A stretch of 64,000 nt of DNA, taken from Anaerolineales bacterium. Lineage in GTDB: Bacteria; Chloroflexota; Anaerolineae; Anaerolineales; UBA4823. Shown piece after piece: positions 1-8,558 of the stretch. The notes beneath the pieces are model-generated. The model was given only the letters and a program-made list of their open reading frames with translations. It searched no databases and was not told the DNA's origin. Both the position numbers and the translations under genes were made by a program. The stretch lies in NCBI GenBank assembly GCA_020060465.1, contig JAGVAD010000048.1, positions 45,093 through 109,092 on the forward strand, in the 5' to 3' direction. Every line of letters begins with the position of its first letter. Within the stretch, counting starts at the first letter, position 1.

Positions 1-929
1 CCGACTTGGTCGAACAACGCGCTGAACACCTCATAGCTGGAGATGCTGGGATTGCGGAAAAGCAACGCCAGCACAATTGCCAGCCATGCCAATCCGCGTT
101 GTATCCATCTCAGATAGCCCTTGAATTTTCCTGCTGAGCGCGCTTTTGCCCGACCCAGAACCCCCAGGCATTCTTGAGCAGCTCCAAATGGGCAGAACCA
201 CTCGCAGTACGGGTTCTTATTATCGGCGGTAAAAACCAGCAAGATTCCACCAATCAGCAAGTACCAGTACAGGTTATTCTGCCAATCCGGCCAAAAACCC
301 AGCAGCAACTGGTTGATATTACCAATCGTCAATGGACGATTTAACCAAAAACCCAAGATGACCAGCCCAGCAATCATCGTCATCCAACGTACTTGCCGGG
401 TATATTTGAAATTTCGCCGGTGACCGATATAGCCTGCTGCATAGAGTAGAATCAGCGCGATTTCCGGCGCGCCGAACTTAATTGTCGCAAAATCACTTGA
501 AGCGCTCAATCCTAGCTCGCCGGAGGCAATCTGACGGCAGCCCTTGCCCACCGCCTTGGCGATGGCTTCTGAGGTGTAGGTTGCTCCGGTAATGACGTCT
601 ACGTCAACCCCAACCCGGAATGAGTCCTGACACGATTTTCCTCTCAGTGAATCGAAAAAGCCCTCCCTCTCCACCCGGATGAGATACTCAGGCGTCTCGC
701 GTTCTTCGATGACGGCAAAATTAACCACCCTGCCCTGAGGATCAACGGCCACGGCCAGCTCAAGCTTACCGCCATAGCCGAATGCATCGCCGGTTGTGAT
801 ATAGCCAATGATGTGTGTACCTCGGTAGCCGGCGAAGACATTGTCAGAGACGGCTTCGAAGCGTTGGGCACCAGGCAACAACTCCTGAAGCTCAGGCATC
901 ATATCTTCTTTGACAGTGTCAGATGTCAT
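1..929 (-). CDS. NosR/NirI-like FMN-binding, membrane 4Fe-4S protein (3' end outside window)
   Basis: Reading the minus strand from ATG at 929, the frame stays open to base 1, so the C-terminus lies outside the window. Residues about 30-130 form an FMN-binding domain with the covalent-flavin motif ITGATYTS (candidate flavinylated Thr117). Three or four hydrophobic segments follow, then CEWFCPFGAAQEC near residue 245, the cysteine motif of NosR/NirI/polyferredoxin membrane electron-transfer proteins. Family members move electrons between quinol or NADH pools and periplasmic reductases. An in-frame stop lies 9 codons upstream of the ATG, and no signal peptide or membrane helix precedes the FMN domain, which is odd because flavinylation normally occurs outside the membrane. 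The partner reductase is not visible. Confidence 0.8.
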   Translation of the reverse strand, partial: MTSDTVKEDMMPELQELLPGAQRFEAVSDNVFAGYRGTHIIGYITTGDAFGYGGKLELAVAVDPQGRVVNFAVIEERETPEYLIRVEREGFFDSLRGKSCQDSFRVGVDVDVITGATYTSEAIAKAVGKGCRQIASGELGLSASSDFATIKFGAPEIALILLYAAGYIGHRRNFKYTRQVRWMTMIAGLVILGFWLNRPLTIGNINQLLLGFWPDWQNNLYWYLLIGGILLVFTADNKNPYCEWFCPFGAAQECLGVLGRAKARSAGKFKGYLRWIQRGLAWLAIVLALLFRNPSISSYEVFSALFDQV

Positions 930-976
930 GCATCTATACCCATCAGGGAACTTTTACAACGCTTTTCTCGTCCATT

Positions 977-1006
977 TTCCATGCGCTTCGGAAGAAGCGC
1001 ATGGAA
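977..1006. other. Perfect 13-bp stem-loop in divergent intergenic region
   Basis: TTCCATGCGCTTC, a GGAA loop (a GNRA tetraloop if transcribed), then GAAGCGCATGGAA. The 3' arm runs into the AAGGAG ribosome-binding site (1005-1010) of the lipoprotein gene that starts at 1021. It could be an operator for the divergent pair or a 5'UTR hairpin affecting access to the ribosome-binding site. Confidence 0.6.
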
Positions 1007-1020
1007 GGAGCATAATCAAA

Positions 1021-2298
1021 ATGAGATGGAAAGTTTCGACCATCCTGCTGCTGATAGCATTGACCGTCACCGCATGCAGCCCGCAAGATAGCCGACTCTT
1101 CAGCACTCTGGTGGCGCCCCAGACGCCGCACCCGCCCAGCGGAAACGGCGAGCCAGGCGCAGTTCCGGGTCAACCCCCGCAAGGCCAGCCGACAGTCGGT
1201 GAAATACCCAACCCAACCACGCCTCCAGTGGAAATCATCCCGGAGCTGGAAACACCTGCAGCGCGAGAGCCACGCAGCTACGACGAACTGGTGACCGCCC
1301 TCAACGACAGCGGAGAAAACGCCGAGCCCGGCGAGATCTTCGCTGATCCGGCCATGCAGAAAGCCGCCCCACGGATCAAAGTCAACAGCCGCATCATCCG
1401 TCTGCCGGACGGAAAATTGCGCGTGTTCGAATTTCCCGATGAGGCCACGCGCCGCTCAGTGACCGACCCCTTTATTCAAAGCGGCGGGGATGTCAATCTG
1501 TTGCCGCAGTGGGCGCGTACATCCACCATTTGGGCACGCGGGCGGCTGATCGTGTTGTATTCTGGTTTGCGCCCTTCCATTCTGCGCCAGCTCACCCGCC
1601 TGTTGGGACCACCCATCGCCGGGCCGGGCGCAACACCCATCCAGCCGCCGCAAGCTGTGCAGCTTGCTCGTCAATGGCTGGCGCTGCAGCTCGGCGTTCC
1701 CCTGGAAGCAGTCAGACTTATCAGCTATGCGCAAGTTACCTGGCCGGACGGCTGCCTGGGTCTGGCAGAGCCTGATGAAATCTGCACTGAAGCCCTCATT
1801 CCGGGCTGGCAGTCATTCTTCCAGGTGAATGGGCAAGGCTATGAAGTGCGCAGCGACCAGAGCGCCAGCCAGTTGCGTATGAGGGTGCTGCAAGCCAGCC
1901 AGCCGCCGCCTACTGCTTATCCGCCGCCAGCAGAAACGCCAGGCGGGCAATCGTTGGTTAACACGAAATGGCTATTGGTTTCCATGGGGCCGGCTGGCGC
2001 CGCCGAGCCAATAATTCCCGGCTCAACCCTAACGCTGGAATTTCGCCAGGATGGAAGTCTGGGCGGATCGGGCGGTTGCAACTCTTTTTCCGGTTCTTAC
2101 CAGGTGCAGGGTAACTCGCTCAGCATTGGCGCGTTGGTCTCCACCCTAATGGCTTGCACGGACGAGAATTTAATGCAGCAAGAAGCACGCTATCTGGCGG
2201 CGCTGCAAAGCGCAATTAGCTATGAACTGCAAAATAACCAGCTTGTCATCGGGTACGAGGCCGGTCAGGCGCAGCTTTTCTTTATTTTCGCGCCTTGA
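1021..2298 (+). CDS. META/HslJ-domain lipoprotein
   Basis: 425 aa. ATG at 1021 is chosen because AAGGAG lies 10 nt upstream and the protein then opens with a lipoprotein signal (hydrophobic STILLLIALTVTAC, lipobox cysteine about residue 18). A Pro-rich stalk of about 60 aa follows, then a middle region with a WPDGCLG motif (about residues 220-290) that also occurs in the lipoprotein at 62739. The last ~110 aa form a META (DUF306/HslJ) domain, recognisable by NTKWLL, GGCNSFSGSY and a final hydrophobic strand. META domains occur in heat- and novobiocin-resistance proteins of uncertain mechanism. The protein is likely anchored to the outer face of the membrane. No substrate can be inferred. Confidence 0.85.
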   Translation: MRWKVSTILLLIALTVTACSPQDSRLFSTLVAPQTPHPPSGNGEPGAVPGQPPQGQPTVGEIPNPTTPPVEIIPELETPAAREPRSYDELVTALNDSGENAEPGEIFADPAMQKAAPRIKVNSRIIRLPDGKLRVFEFPDEATRRSVTDPFIQSGGDVNLLPQWARTSTIWARGRLIVLYSGLRPSILRQLTRLLGPPIAGPGATPIQPPQAVQLARQWLALQLGVPLEAVRLISYAQVTWPDGCLGLAEPDEICTEALIPGWQSFFQVNGQGYEVRSDQSASQLRMRVLQASQPPPTAYPPPAETPGGQSLVNTKWLLVSMGPAGAAEPIIPGSTLTLEFRQDGSLGGSGGCNSFSGSYQVQGNSLSIGALVSTLMACTDENLMQQEARYLAALQSAISYELQNNQLVIGYEAGQAQLFFIFAP

Positions 2299-2333
2299 GA
2301 GCTGACGAACCCACCGATTGAATAGCGCCGTAA

Positions 2334-2359
2334 CCTGCCAAGTGCATCCGCTTGGCAGG
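2334..2359. terminator. Probable bidirectional terminator hairpin between convergent genes
   Basis: CCTGCCAAG, an 8-nt loop, then CTTGGCAGG: a 9-bp perfect stem between the convergent META lipoprotein and delta-60 repeat genes. There is no long T-tract on either side, so an intrinsic-terminator role is plausible but not certain. Confidence 0.5.
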
Positions 2360-2409
2360 TCCACGCCTGCTCCTTTGCCTCACAATGAACACATAGGTTT
2401 TATCTACAA

Positions 2410-5169
2410 CTATTGCACATCTCTTAACACGAGCGGCAGGTATAACTTTGCGTCCACTGTCAGCGTAAAGACCTGCGTCGCAGCCGGCTGAATACCATTG
2501 CTCGCCGTGAAAGTCAGTGGATAAACGCCGCCTGACCCCACCGCAGGCGCACCCGCCAGAGTGGCTGTGCCATCTCCGTTATCCGTAAACGTAACACCGC
2601 CTGGCAAGACGCCGCTCAGGGAAATCATCGAGGTCGGACATCCTGAGGCAATCACAGTAAACGACGCGGATGAACCGATAGAAAAAGTTGCGTGGTTTGA
2701 GGAAGTAAATTCCAGAGATTGGGACAGGTAGATATTTCGCACCGACTCCATAATAGATTCTGAGGCATTGGATATCCCTGTTCTGTAATCACCGCGGACG
2801 CGCAGAGACAAATTCTGGCAATGTGGCAGATTCAATCCGTTCAATTGCCAGCCATCCGCGAGGCGCGTCCCCTCACCGAGCGGCGTATAGGATACCCCGT
2901 CGGTAGATTGTTCGAAGATCACGCGCCAAACTTGTGAACCTGCGCCGTTGCGCCTCCATGTAATCGAGGCGCCGTCGCTGAAAACAGCGAGATTCTGCGA
3001 AGCGGCTGCCTCGTTTGATAGCCGTCCAATATAAGAACGCGGCTGTCCATTCAATAAGGTGAAATAGCCGCCAGCCACAATTTTACCGTCCGGTTGCAGC
3101 GCCAGAGCAGTGACCGAATTGTTTGCCGCAGCGCTGAAAGTCGTATCCAGGCTGCCATTGGGGTTCAACTGCGCAATATAATCGCGTGGTTGTTCATTGA
3201 GTTGGGTGTACCACCCTCCGACCACAATCTTTCCATCCAGTTGCAAAGCCAGAGTATGGATTAAGCCATTCGCATCAGGGTCAAAATCCATATCCAGCGC
3301 GCCGTCGGGGGTCAATCGGGCAATGCTATTTCGCGTCTCTCCGCCCAAGTTGGTAAACGCGCCTCCGACAACGATTTTCCCATCGGGCTGGACGGCCAAA
3401 GCGTAAACCGTGCTGTCCGCTTTGGGGTCAAAAGTTGCATCCAGACTACCATCGGGATTCAGCCGGGCGATGCGCTCCCTCGACTGCCCATTGATTTGGG
3501 TGAACCCACCTCCCACCAGAATCTTGCCATCTGGTTGCAGCGCCAGGGTAACCACCACATTATCCGCCGCTGAATTGAAATCGGCATCCAGACTGCCATC
3601 GGGGTTCAAGCGGGCAATGTAAGGAATGGTTTGCCCACCAACCTGGGTGAACGCGCCCCCGACTAAGATCTTCCCATCCGGTTGCAGCGCCAGGGTGAGA
3701 ACAGGGTCATCCACCCCAGGGTCGAAGGACATATCCAGGCTGCCATCGGGATTCAATCGGGCAAGGTATTTACGAGTTTGCCCGCTCAATCGAGTGAACA
3801 AGCCTCCAACCAGGATTTTGCCATCTGGCTGCAACGCCAAAGCGAGAACAAGGTTATCCGCCCCTGGATTAAAGGCGACATCCAGGCTGCCATCAGGGTT
3901 GAGGCGAGCGACATAATTGCGTATTTGCTCACCTATCTGCGTGAAATAGCCCCCGATCAGGATCTTGCCATCCGGTTGCAGCGCCAACGCGTAGACGGAT
4001 CCGTTTGCCTCAGGCTTGAAAGTCGCCTCCAGACTGCCATCGAGGTTCAAGCGGGCAATGCGTTCCCGCCTCTGCCCATTCAATTGTGTGAAAGCACCCC
4101 CCACCACGACCTTGCCGTCCGATTGCGGCGTCAAGGCATAGATCACTCCATCTGCGTCGGGTTGGAAGGTCCCCTCCAGCGCGCCGTCCAGAGTCAGCCG
4201 CCCGATTCGATTGTGCGGCTGACCGCCTAACTGAGTAAAGTCGCCCCCAACTAAAATCTTGCCATCGGGCTGCCGCGCCAAAGCATAGATCGTGTCATTC
4301 GCCCCAGGGTCAAAGGTTGCATCCAGATTGCCTCTGGGATTCAGCCGCCCGATTCGGCTGCGCGGCTGACCATCTAATTGAGTAAAACCACCCCCGATCA
4401 AAATCTTGCCATCGGGTTGCTGCGCTAGAGTGTAGATGGGGCCATTTGCGCCGGGGTTAAAGGTTGCATCCAAGCTGCCATCCGGATTCAGTCGTCCGAT
4501 TCGACTACACGCCTGGTCGCCTAATTGGGTGAAATCGCCTCCCACCACGACCCTGCCATCCGCTTGCAGCGCCAGAGCATAGATCGTATCATTCACCCCG
4601 AGGTCAAAGGCTAAGTCCAGACTGCCATCGGGGTCCAGTCGTCCAATTCGGCTGCGCGCTTGTCCACTCAACTGAATGAAATCACCTCCCACCAGGATTT
4701 TGCCATCCGGTTGCAGCGCAAGGGCATAGATCGCGCCATTCGCTTCGGAGAGAAAGGTTGTGTCCAGGCTGCCGTCGGGGTTCAGCCGACCGATTCGATT
4801 GCGCGCCTGTCCACCCAACTGAGTAAAATCACCACCCACCACGATCTTGCCATCCGGTTGCAGCGCCAGGGCATAGATCGCGCCATTCGCTTCGGGGAGA
4901 AAAGTCATGTCCAGGCTGCCGTCGGGGTTCAGCCGACCGATTCGACTGCGCGACTGTCCACCCAATTGAGTAAAATCGCCCCCCACCACGATCTTACCGT
5001 CCGGTTGCAACACCAGAGCATGGATCATGTCATTTGCGCTGGGGTCAAAACCGTCATCAGAGGACTGCACACCCGCAACAGTTGGGGGCTGGGCTACGAG
5101 GAGTGCACACGCAATCAAGCAGATGCGCAACGCGCCTGTCGAAAATCGGCCAATACGCCGCATAAACAT
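2410..5169 (-). CDS. Secreted delta-60 repeat protein with Ig-like C-terminus
   Basis: 919 aa with an N-terminal signal peptide (about residues 1-32, hydrophobic LICLIACALLVAQPP). Fourteen tandem copies of a ~48-residue delta-60 repeat follow, with consensus LALQPDGKILVGG-FTQL-GQ-R--IARLNPDGSLD, occupying about residues 40-720. Such repeats are expected to fold as a beta-propeller or beta-solenoid. Then come a fibronectin/Ig-like stretch, a putative-Ig domain (GVTFTDNGDGTATLAGAP) and a C-terminal LYLPLVLRDVQ. That last motif is, from memory, frequent at the end of secreted Chloroflexota proteins and may be a sorting or anchoring signal. Start: ATG 5169 with GGAAGG upstream; ATG 5163 is an alternative. 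It stands alone, convergent with the META lipoprotein. Function is probably surface or extracellular adhesion, but unproven. Confidence 0.85.
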   Translation of the reverse strand: MFMRRIGRFSTGALRICLIACALLVAQPPTVAGVQSSDDGFDPSANDMIHALVLQPDGKIVVGGDFTQLGGQSRSRIGRLNPDGSLDMTFLPEANGAIYALALQPDGKIVVGGDFTQLGGQARNRIGRLNPDGSLDTTFLSEANGAIYALALQPDGKILVGGDFIQLSGQARSRIGRLDPDGSLDLAFDLGVNDTIYALALQADGRVVVGGDFTQLGDQACSRIGRLNPDGSLDATFNPGANGPIYTLAQQPDGKILIGGGFTQLDGQPRSRIGRLNPRGNLDATFDPGANDTIYALARQPDGKILVGGDFTQLGGQPHNRIGRLTLDGALEGTFQPDADGVIYALTPQSDGKVVVGGAFTQLNGQRRERIARLNLDGSLEATFKPEANGSVYALALQPDGKILIGGYFTQIGEQIRNYVARLNPDGSLDVAFNPGADNLVLALALQPDGKILVGGLFTRLSGQTRKYLARLNPDGSLDMSFDPGVDDPVLTLALQPDGKILVGGAFTQVGGQTIPYIARLNPDGSLDADFNSAADNVVVTLALQPDGKILVGGGFTQINGQSRERIARLNPDGSLDATFDPKADSTVYALAVQPDGKIVVGGAFTNLGGETRNSIARLTPDGALDMDFDPDANGLIHTLALQLDGKIVVGGWYTQLNEQPRDYIAQLNPNGSLDTTFSAAANNSVTALALQPDGKIVAGGYFTLLNGQPRSYIGRLSNEAAASQNLAVFSDGASITWRRNGAGSQVWRVIFEQSTDGVSYTPLGEGTRLADGWQLNGLNLPHCQNLSLRVRGDYRTGISNASESIMESVRNIYLSQSLEFTSSNHATFSIGSSASFTVIASGCPTSMISLSGVLPGGVTFTDNGDGTATLAGAPAVGSGGVYPLTFTASNGIQPAATQVFTLTVDAKLYLPLVLRDVQ
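3010..5055 (-). repeat. 14 tandem ~144-bp repeats encoding delta-60 units
   Basis: The coding region holds about 14 imperfect 144-bp units, visible in the plus strand as recurring blocks such as ATCTTGCCATCCGGTTGCAG. Units near 4650-5050 are the most alike, suggesting recent duplication at the N-terminal end. The repetition also creates long antisense open frames that are not genes. Confidence 0.85.
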
Positions 5170-5374
5170 TGTTTTTTTCCTTCCTTTGCAAATATTTTTT
5201 CCGTGAAATTAGAGCGTGCAATCCGGCTAATTCCATCTCAGGCGAATGATTCTGGGGCAATTTTAAAACCCGATTGCCGATCAGCCCATATTTGTCACAA
5301 AATTGGTGGGGATTTTGCACATAAGGGCATGGCGATGTTCACACCCCGAATACGCGGGTCGGGTCATTTTCGGA

Positions 5375-5380
5375 TACAAT
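5375..5380 (+). promoter_or_regulatory. -10 box TACAAT, near-leaderless start of pabBC
   Basis: TACAAT ends 8 nt before the ATG at 5389 and no Shine-Dalgarno precedes that ATG. Transcription would start about 2 nt before the start codon. The -35 match is poor. A tiny reading frame (ATG CCT CTA TGA, 5381-5392) overlaps the start codon, probably by chance. Confidence 0.45.
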
Positions 5381-5388
5381 ATGCCTCT

Positions 5389-7125
5389 ATGAACCCGGGC
5401 GATGTAATTCTTTACGACGCAGCGCAATCGCTCTGGTTGCGTTTCGAACATCCAATCGCCGTTATCCAGGCGCATCAGCTAGATGAAGTATTGCCCACCC
5501 TGCGACAGGTGGAAAAACGCCTCAGCCAGGAACAGCTATACGCAGTTGGCTTCATCAGCTACGAAGCCGCGCCAGCCTTCGACCCCGCTTTTCGCGTCCG
5601 CCCTGCCGATCCAGATTTCCCCCTGCTTTGGTTTGGCTTATACCCACATGCCACACCTTTCGATTTAAACGCTTCTCCCTGGCCGAGTTATCACATCGGC
5701 GAATGGACGCCTTCTGTCAGCCGCCAGCAGTACGACCAGGCGATTGCCAGCATCAAAGAAGCCATCGCCCGCGGAGAGACCTATCAGGTCAATTACACCC
5801 TGCGTTTGCATGTCCCCTTCTCCGGCGACGCCTGGGGGCTGTTCCGCCAGATCGCCCATACGCAACGCGCCCGTTACGCCGCCTACCTCAATCTGGGACG
5901 CTTCATTGTTTGCTCAGCTTCACCGGAATTATTCTTCACCTGGAAAGATGACCGTTTAACCTGCCGCCCGATGAAAGGCACTGCCGGGCGCGGCCTGCTG
6001 CTGGAAGACGACCGAGCGCAGGCCGAATGGCTCTACCATTCCGAAAAGAATCGCGCCGAAAATGTGATGATCGTGGACATGATCCGCAACGACCTAGGGC
6101 GCATTGCCGAAATTGGCAGCGTGCAAACCACCCGCCTGTTCGAAGTCGAACGCTATCCCACCGTCTGGCAGATGACCTCGACGGTGGAGGCGCGCAGCCG
6201 CGCCAACTTGAGCGAAATAATGCGCGCCCTCTTTCCTTGTGCTTCCATCACTGGCGCGCCCAAAGTGCGCACCACTCACATCATCGCCGAGCTAGAGACC
6301 ACTCCGCGGCGAATCTATACCGGTTGCATTGGTTTCGTCTCCCCCCAGCGCCACGCTCAGTTCAACGTCGCCATCCGCAGCGTGCTGCTCGACCGCCAGA
6401 GTGGCATAGCCGAATACGGCGTAGGCGGCGGCATCGTCTGGGACTCGACCAGCGCGGAGGAATATGAAGAATGCCAGATCAAAGCTCGATTGCTCACCCA
6501 GCCGCAGCCGGAGTTTTGCCTGTTAGAAAGCCTGCTCTGGACTCCCCAGGCGGGCTATTTCCTGCTGGAAGAGCATTTACATCGTTTGAGCGCCTCGGCG
6601 GAATATTTCGTCTTTCCTCTACAACGAAAGATCATCGAACAGCGCCTGGACGAGACCGCCGCGGCTCTCCCACCGTTGGCGCATAAAGTACGCCTTCTGC
6701 TCAACCAACATGGAGAAGTAACCTGCCAGGCTGCGCCGCTCGATCGCAGCGCTCCCGAGCCGACGCGCCTCAAACTGGCGGCTCAGCCAGTCTCCTCGCG
6801 CAACATTTTTCTCTACCACAAGACCACTCATCGTCAAATGTATGAACAAGCCCGCGCCGCCTGCGGCGATTGCAGCGATGTGTTGCTATGGAATGAACGC
6901 GGTGAATTGACCGAAAGCGACACCGCCAACCTGGTGATACGCCTGAACGAAAAACTGGTCACGCCACCGGTATATTGTGGGCTGTTGCCAGGTGTTTTTC
7001 GTCAATGGCTGCTTGATCGAGGAGAAATTGAAGAGCAGATCATGCGCCTGGAAGACTTATCGCGCTGCGAAGAAATATATCTGATCAATTCAGTGCGAAA
7101 ATGGCGTCGCGCCATCCTGGTCTAA
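5389..7125 (+). CDS. pabBC: Fused aminodeoxychorismate synthase component I / 4-amino-4-deoxychorismate lyase
   Basis: 578 aa bifunctional enzyme of p-aminobenzoate (folate) synthesis. Residues about 1-370 are the chorismate-binding PabB part, with PMKGTAGRG, VMIVDMIRNDLGRI, SITGAPKVRT and GVGGGIVWDS, all hallmark motifs of the anthranilate synthase/PabB fold. Residues about 375-578 are a class IV aminotransferase-like PabC lyase, with LLESLLW, EEHLHRL, LLWNERGELTESDTANLV and PVYCGLLPGVFR. PabB makes aminodeoxychorismate from chorismate and ammonia, and PabC releases pyruvate to give PABA. The glutaminase subunit PabA is not in the window. The start was chosen at MNPGDVILYD because upstream codons in the open frame are antisense to the delta-60 gene. 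Similar fusions are known in other bacteria. Confidence 0.92.
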   Translation: MNPGDVILYDAAQSLWLRFEHPIAVIQAHQLDEVLPTLRQVEKRLSQEQLYAVGFISYEAAPAFDPAFRVRPADPDFPLLWFGLYPHATPFDLNASPWPSYHIGEWTPSVSRQQYDQAIASIKEAIARGETYQVNYTLRLHVPFSGDAWGLFRQIAHTQRARYAAYLNLGRFIVCSASPELFFTWKDDRLTCRPMKGTAGRGLLLEDDRAQAEWLYHSEKNRAENVMIVDMIRNDLGRIAEIGSVQTTRLFEVERYPTVWQMTSTVEARSRANLSEIMRALFPCASITGAPKVRTTHIIAELETTPRRIYTGCIGFVSPQRHAQFNVAIRSVLLDRQSGIAEYGVGGGIVWDSTSAEEYEECQIKARLLTQPQPEFCLLESLLWTPQAGYFLLEEHLHRLSASAEYFVFPLQRKIIEQRLDETAAALPPLAHKVRLLLNQHGEVTCQAAPLDRSAPEPTRLKLAAQPVSSRNIFLYHKTTHRQMYEQARAACGDCSDVLLWNERGELTESDTANLVIRLNEKLVTPPVYCGLLPGVFRQWLLDRGEIEEQIMRLEDLSRCEEIYLINSVRKWRRAILV

Positions 7126-7172
7126 GATTGTTCTTAGATATTCACCGAAATTGGTTTATCTCGTCGGCGCAA

Positions 7173-7230
7173 AACGTCCCGCAGGTTCCCCTAAAAACGA
7201 GCCTGTATGATCAGAAACCTGTGGGATGTT
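7173..7230 (+). other. Long-armed inverted repeat downstream of pabBC
   Basis: Arms 7173-7187 and 7216-7230 pair over 15 bp as plus-strand RNA, with two G-U wobbles and a 28-nt loop. The unit AACCTGYGGGAYGTT therefore occurs twice in opposite orientation. No T-tract follows. It lies in a 342-bp gene-free gap (7126-7467), and the rest of that gap shows nothing I can name. It may be a remnant of a dispersed intergenic repeat or a transcript 3'-end structure. Confidence 0.4.
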
Positions 7231-7467
7231 CATACCCAAGATTGTTTTTACCCAGTCCCTATTGACTTTGCCCATATTCGGTTGTATTGTATGAGTAGGA
7301 AGACCAATTGCGCTGGATTCATCGTTCGTGTTTGCTTGGGTGCGAACGCCTCCAGGCTGCAACACTGCCTCCCATCGCCCGCCTGAGGTGATCTGATTCT
7401 GCCGGTAGTTCAGCGGTTGTGCGTCGGCCGCGCCGCTCTGGCCGACCGACAGATAAGGAGGTGCGCG

Positions 7468-7668
7468 ATGAAAGCCCAATCTGATGATTCCCCGTTCGAT
7501 GTAGAGACGAGAACAACGCGCACTGCAGAAGTCAGCCTGTTGCAGCGCGCTGCCGAAGGCGATCTGCGGGCCGCAGCGCAAATCCTGGGTTATTTGACTT
7601 CCAATCTGGCAGACCTGCGCGCCATCATGCAAAAAACCATCCACCAGGCGCGCAATGGCCAGATATAG
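7468..7668 (+). CDS. Small conserved-looking hypothetical protein
   Basis: 66 aa, acidic and helical. ATG 7468 is preceded by a near-perfect Shine-Dalgarno (AAGGAGGTG, 7455-7463), which is the main evidence that it is translated. No signal peptide or membrane segment. The C-terminal half (AAEGDLRAAAQILGYLTSNLADLRAIMQ) looks like a helical repeat. It lies 30 bp upstream of the HEAT-repeat gene and is probably co-transcribed with it. I do not recognise the family. Confidence 0.6.
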   Translation: MKAQSDDSPFDVETRTTRTAEVSLLQRAAEGDLRAAAQILGYLTSNLADLRAIMQKTIHQARNGQI

Positions 7669-7698
7669 CGCTGTCTGCTGGCCTATTTGGCAACGGGT

Positions 7699-8547
7699 AT
7701 GTGGGGCGATTGGGATCCGCTGGGCAAAGCCAGCCTCGATCAATTGCGCCCCCTGAAGTGGAACGAGCCAAAGCCAGGCGCGGCGGCGCAGGCTATCGCC
7801 GAATTGTTCGTCGTGGATATGGATGAAGCGGAAGGGAAACGCAAAGAGCTGGTCTTGATCCGCGCTCTGAGAGTACCGCAGCCCATCCATTTCGCCGCCG
7901 CCTGGTTGCTGGGTTTGCGCGGCAATGCTGAAGCCATCCCCGTTTTAGAGGAAATGATCACTGGCGGAGAGGACCCTGCCCGCGCCGCCGATGAAAGCTG
8001 GCAATTGCGCGCTGTAGAAGCCCTGGCCACCCTGGGCGATGCACGCGGCGCGCCGGCGCTTCTGGTTGCGCTGACCAACAACCGCGGCGCCGTCCATCGC
8101 CTGGCCAGCCGCGCCCTGCGTGAGTTGGGACCTGCCGCCGAAGATGTCTTACAAATAGCTTTACAACATCCCGACAGCCACATCCGCTGGCACGCCGCTC
8201 GCGGTTTGGGGCAAATTGGTAATCTGCGTGGCATCCAGACTCTGGTGGAAGGTCTGCGCGACGATCACCCTGCGGTGCGCTGGGCTACCGCCAGCACCCT
8301 GGCCGACCTGGATGCCCAGGCAATCCCCTTCATCCTGCGCTTTTTGATAGACCAACCACTCAGCGAGCCGGTGCGCCAGGCGGTTTATCACGCCCTGCAC
8401 GCCATGCCGTCTGCTTCCACTCGTCAGTATCTACAACCATTGCTGGAAGCCCTGCGCGGGCAAAGCGCTGCTGTCCACGCCCCGGTCATCGCTCAACGCA
8501 TGTTGGCAGAGTGGAAACCACCGCAGAACGATGCCCAATCAAAATAA
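7699..8547 (+). CDS. HEAT-repeat protein
   Basis: 282 aa from ATG 7699; TTG 7687 is an alternative four codons upstream. About five HEAT/PBS-lyase-like helical repeats span residues 55-230, for example WQLRAVEALATLGD, HRLASRALRELGP, IRWHAARGLGQIGN and VRWATASTLADLD. These alpha-solenoids act as protein-binding scaffolds. There is no enzymatic motif, signal peptide or membrane helix, so it is likely cytoplasmic. It probably forms an operon with the 66-aa gene upstream, which may be its partner. It converges on the TadE/G-like gene with an 11-bp gap. Confidence 0.85.
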   Translation: MWGDWDPLGKASLDQLRPLKWNEPKPGAAAQAIAELFVVDMDEAEGKRKELVLIRALRVPQPIHFAAAWLLGLRGNAEAIPVLEEMITGGEDPARAADESWQLRAVEALATLGDARGAPALLVALTNNRGAVHRLASRALRELGPAAEDVLQIALQHPDSHIRWHAARGLGQIGNLRGIQTLVEGLRDDHPAVRWATASTLADLDAQAIPFILRFLIDQPLSEPVRQAVYHALHAMPSASTRQYLQPLLEALRGQSAAVHAPVIAQRMLAEWKPPQNDAQSK

Positions 8548-8558
8548 TCAAAAGTCAA

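Noticed and set aside
3010..5055. CRISPR-like array
   Set aside because: The repeats are 144-bp coding units in frame without unique spacers, and no cas genes are present.
2410..5169. Long plus-strand open frames across the delta-60 gene (for example 3682-4230 and the 5' extension before 5389)
   Set aside because: They are the antisense reading of a repetitive coding sequence, with no ribosome-binding site or recognised domain; the pabBC homology starts at 5389.
7400..7460. tRNA-like D-arm (GGTAGTTCAGCGGTT)
   Set aside because: No acceptor, anticodon or T-arm (no GTTCGAATCC-like sequence) follows, and the region runs into the ribosome-binding site of the 66-aa gene.
7156..7890. 244-aa minus-strand open frame
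   Set aside because: It runs antisense to the HEAT-repeat gene and the small upstream gene, both supported by family pattern or a strong ribosome-binding site.
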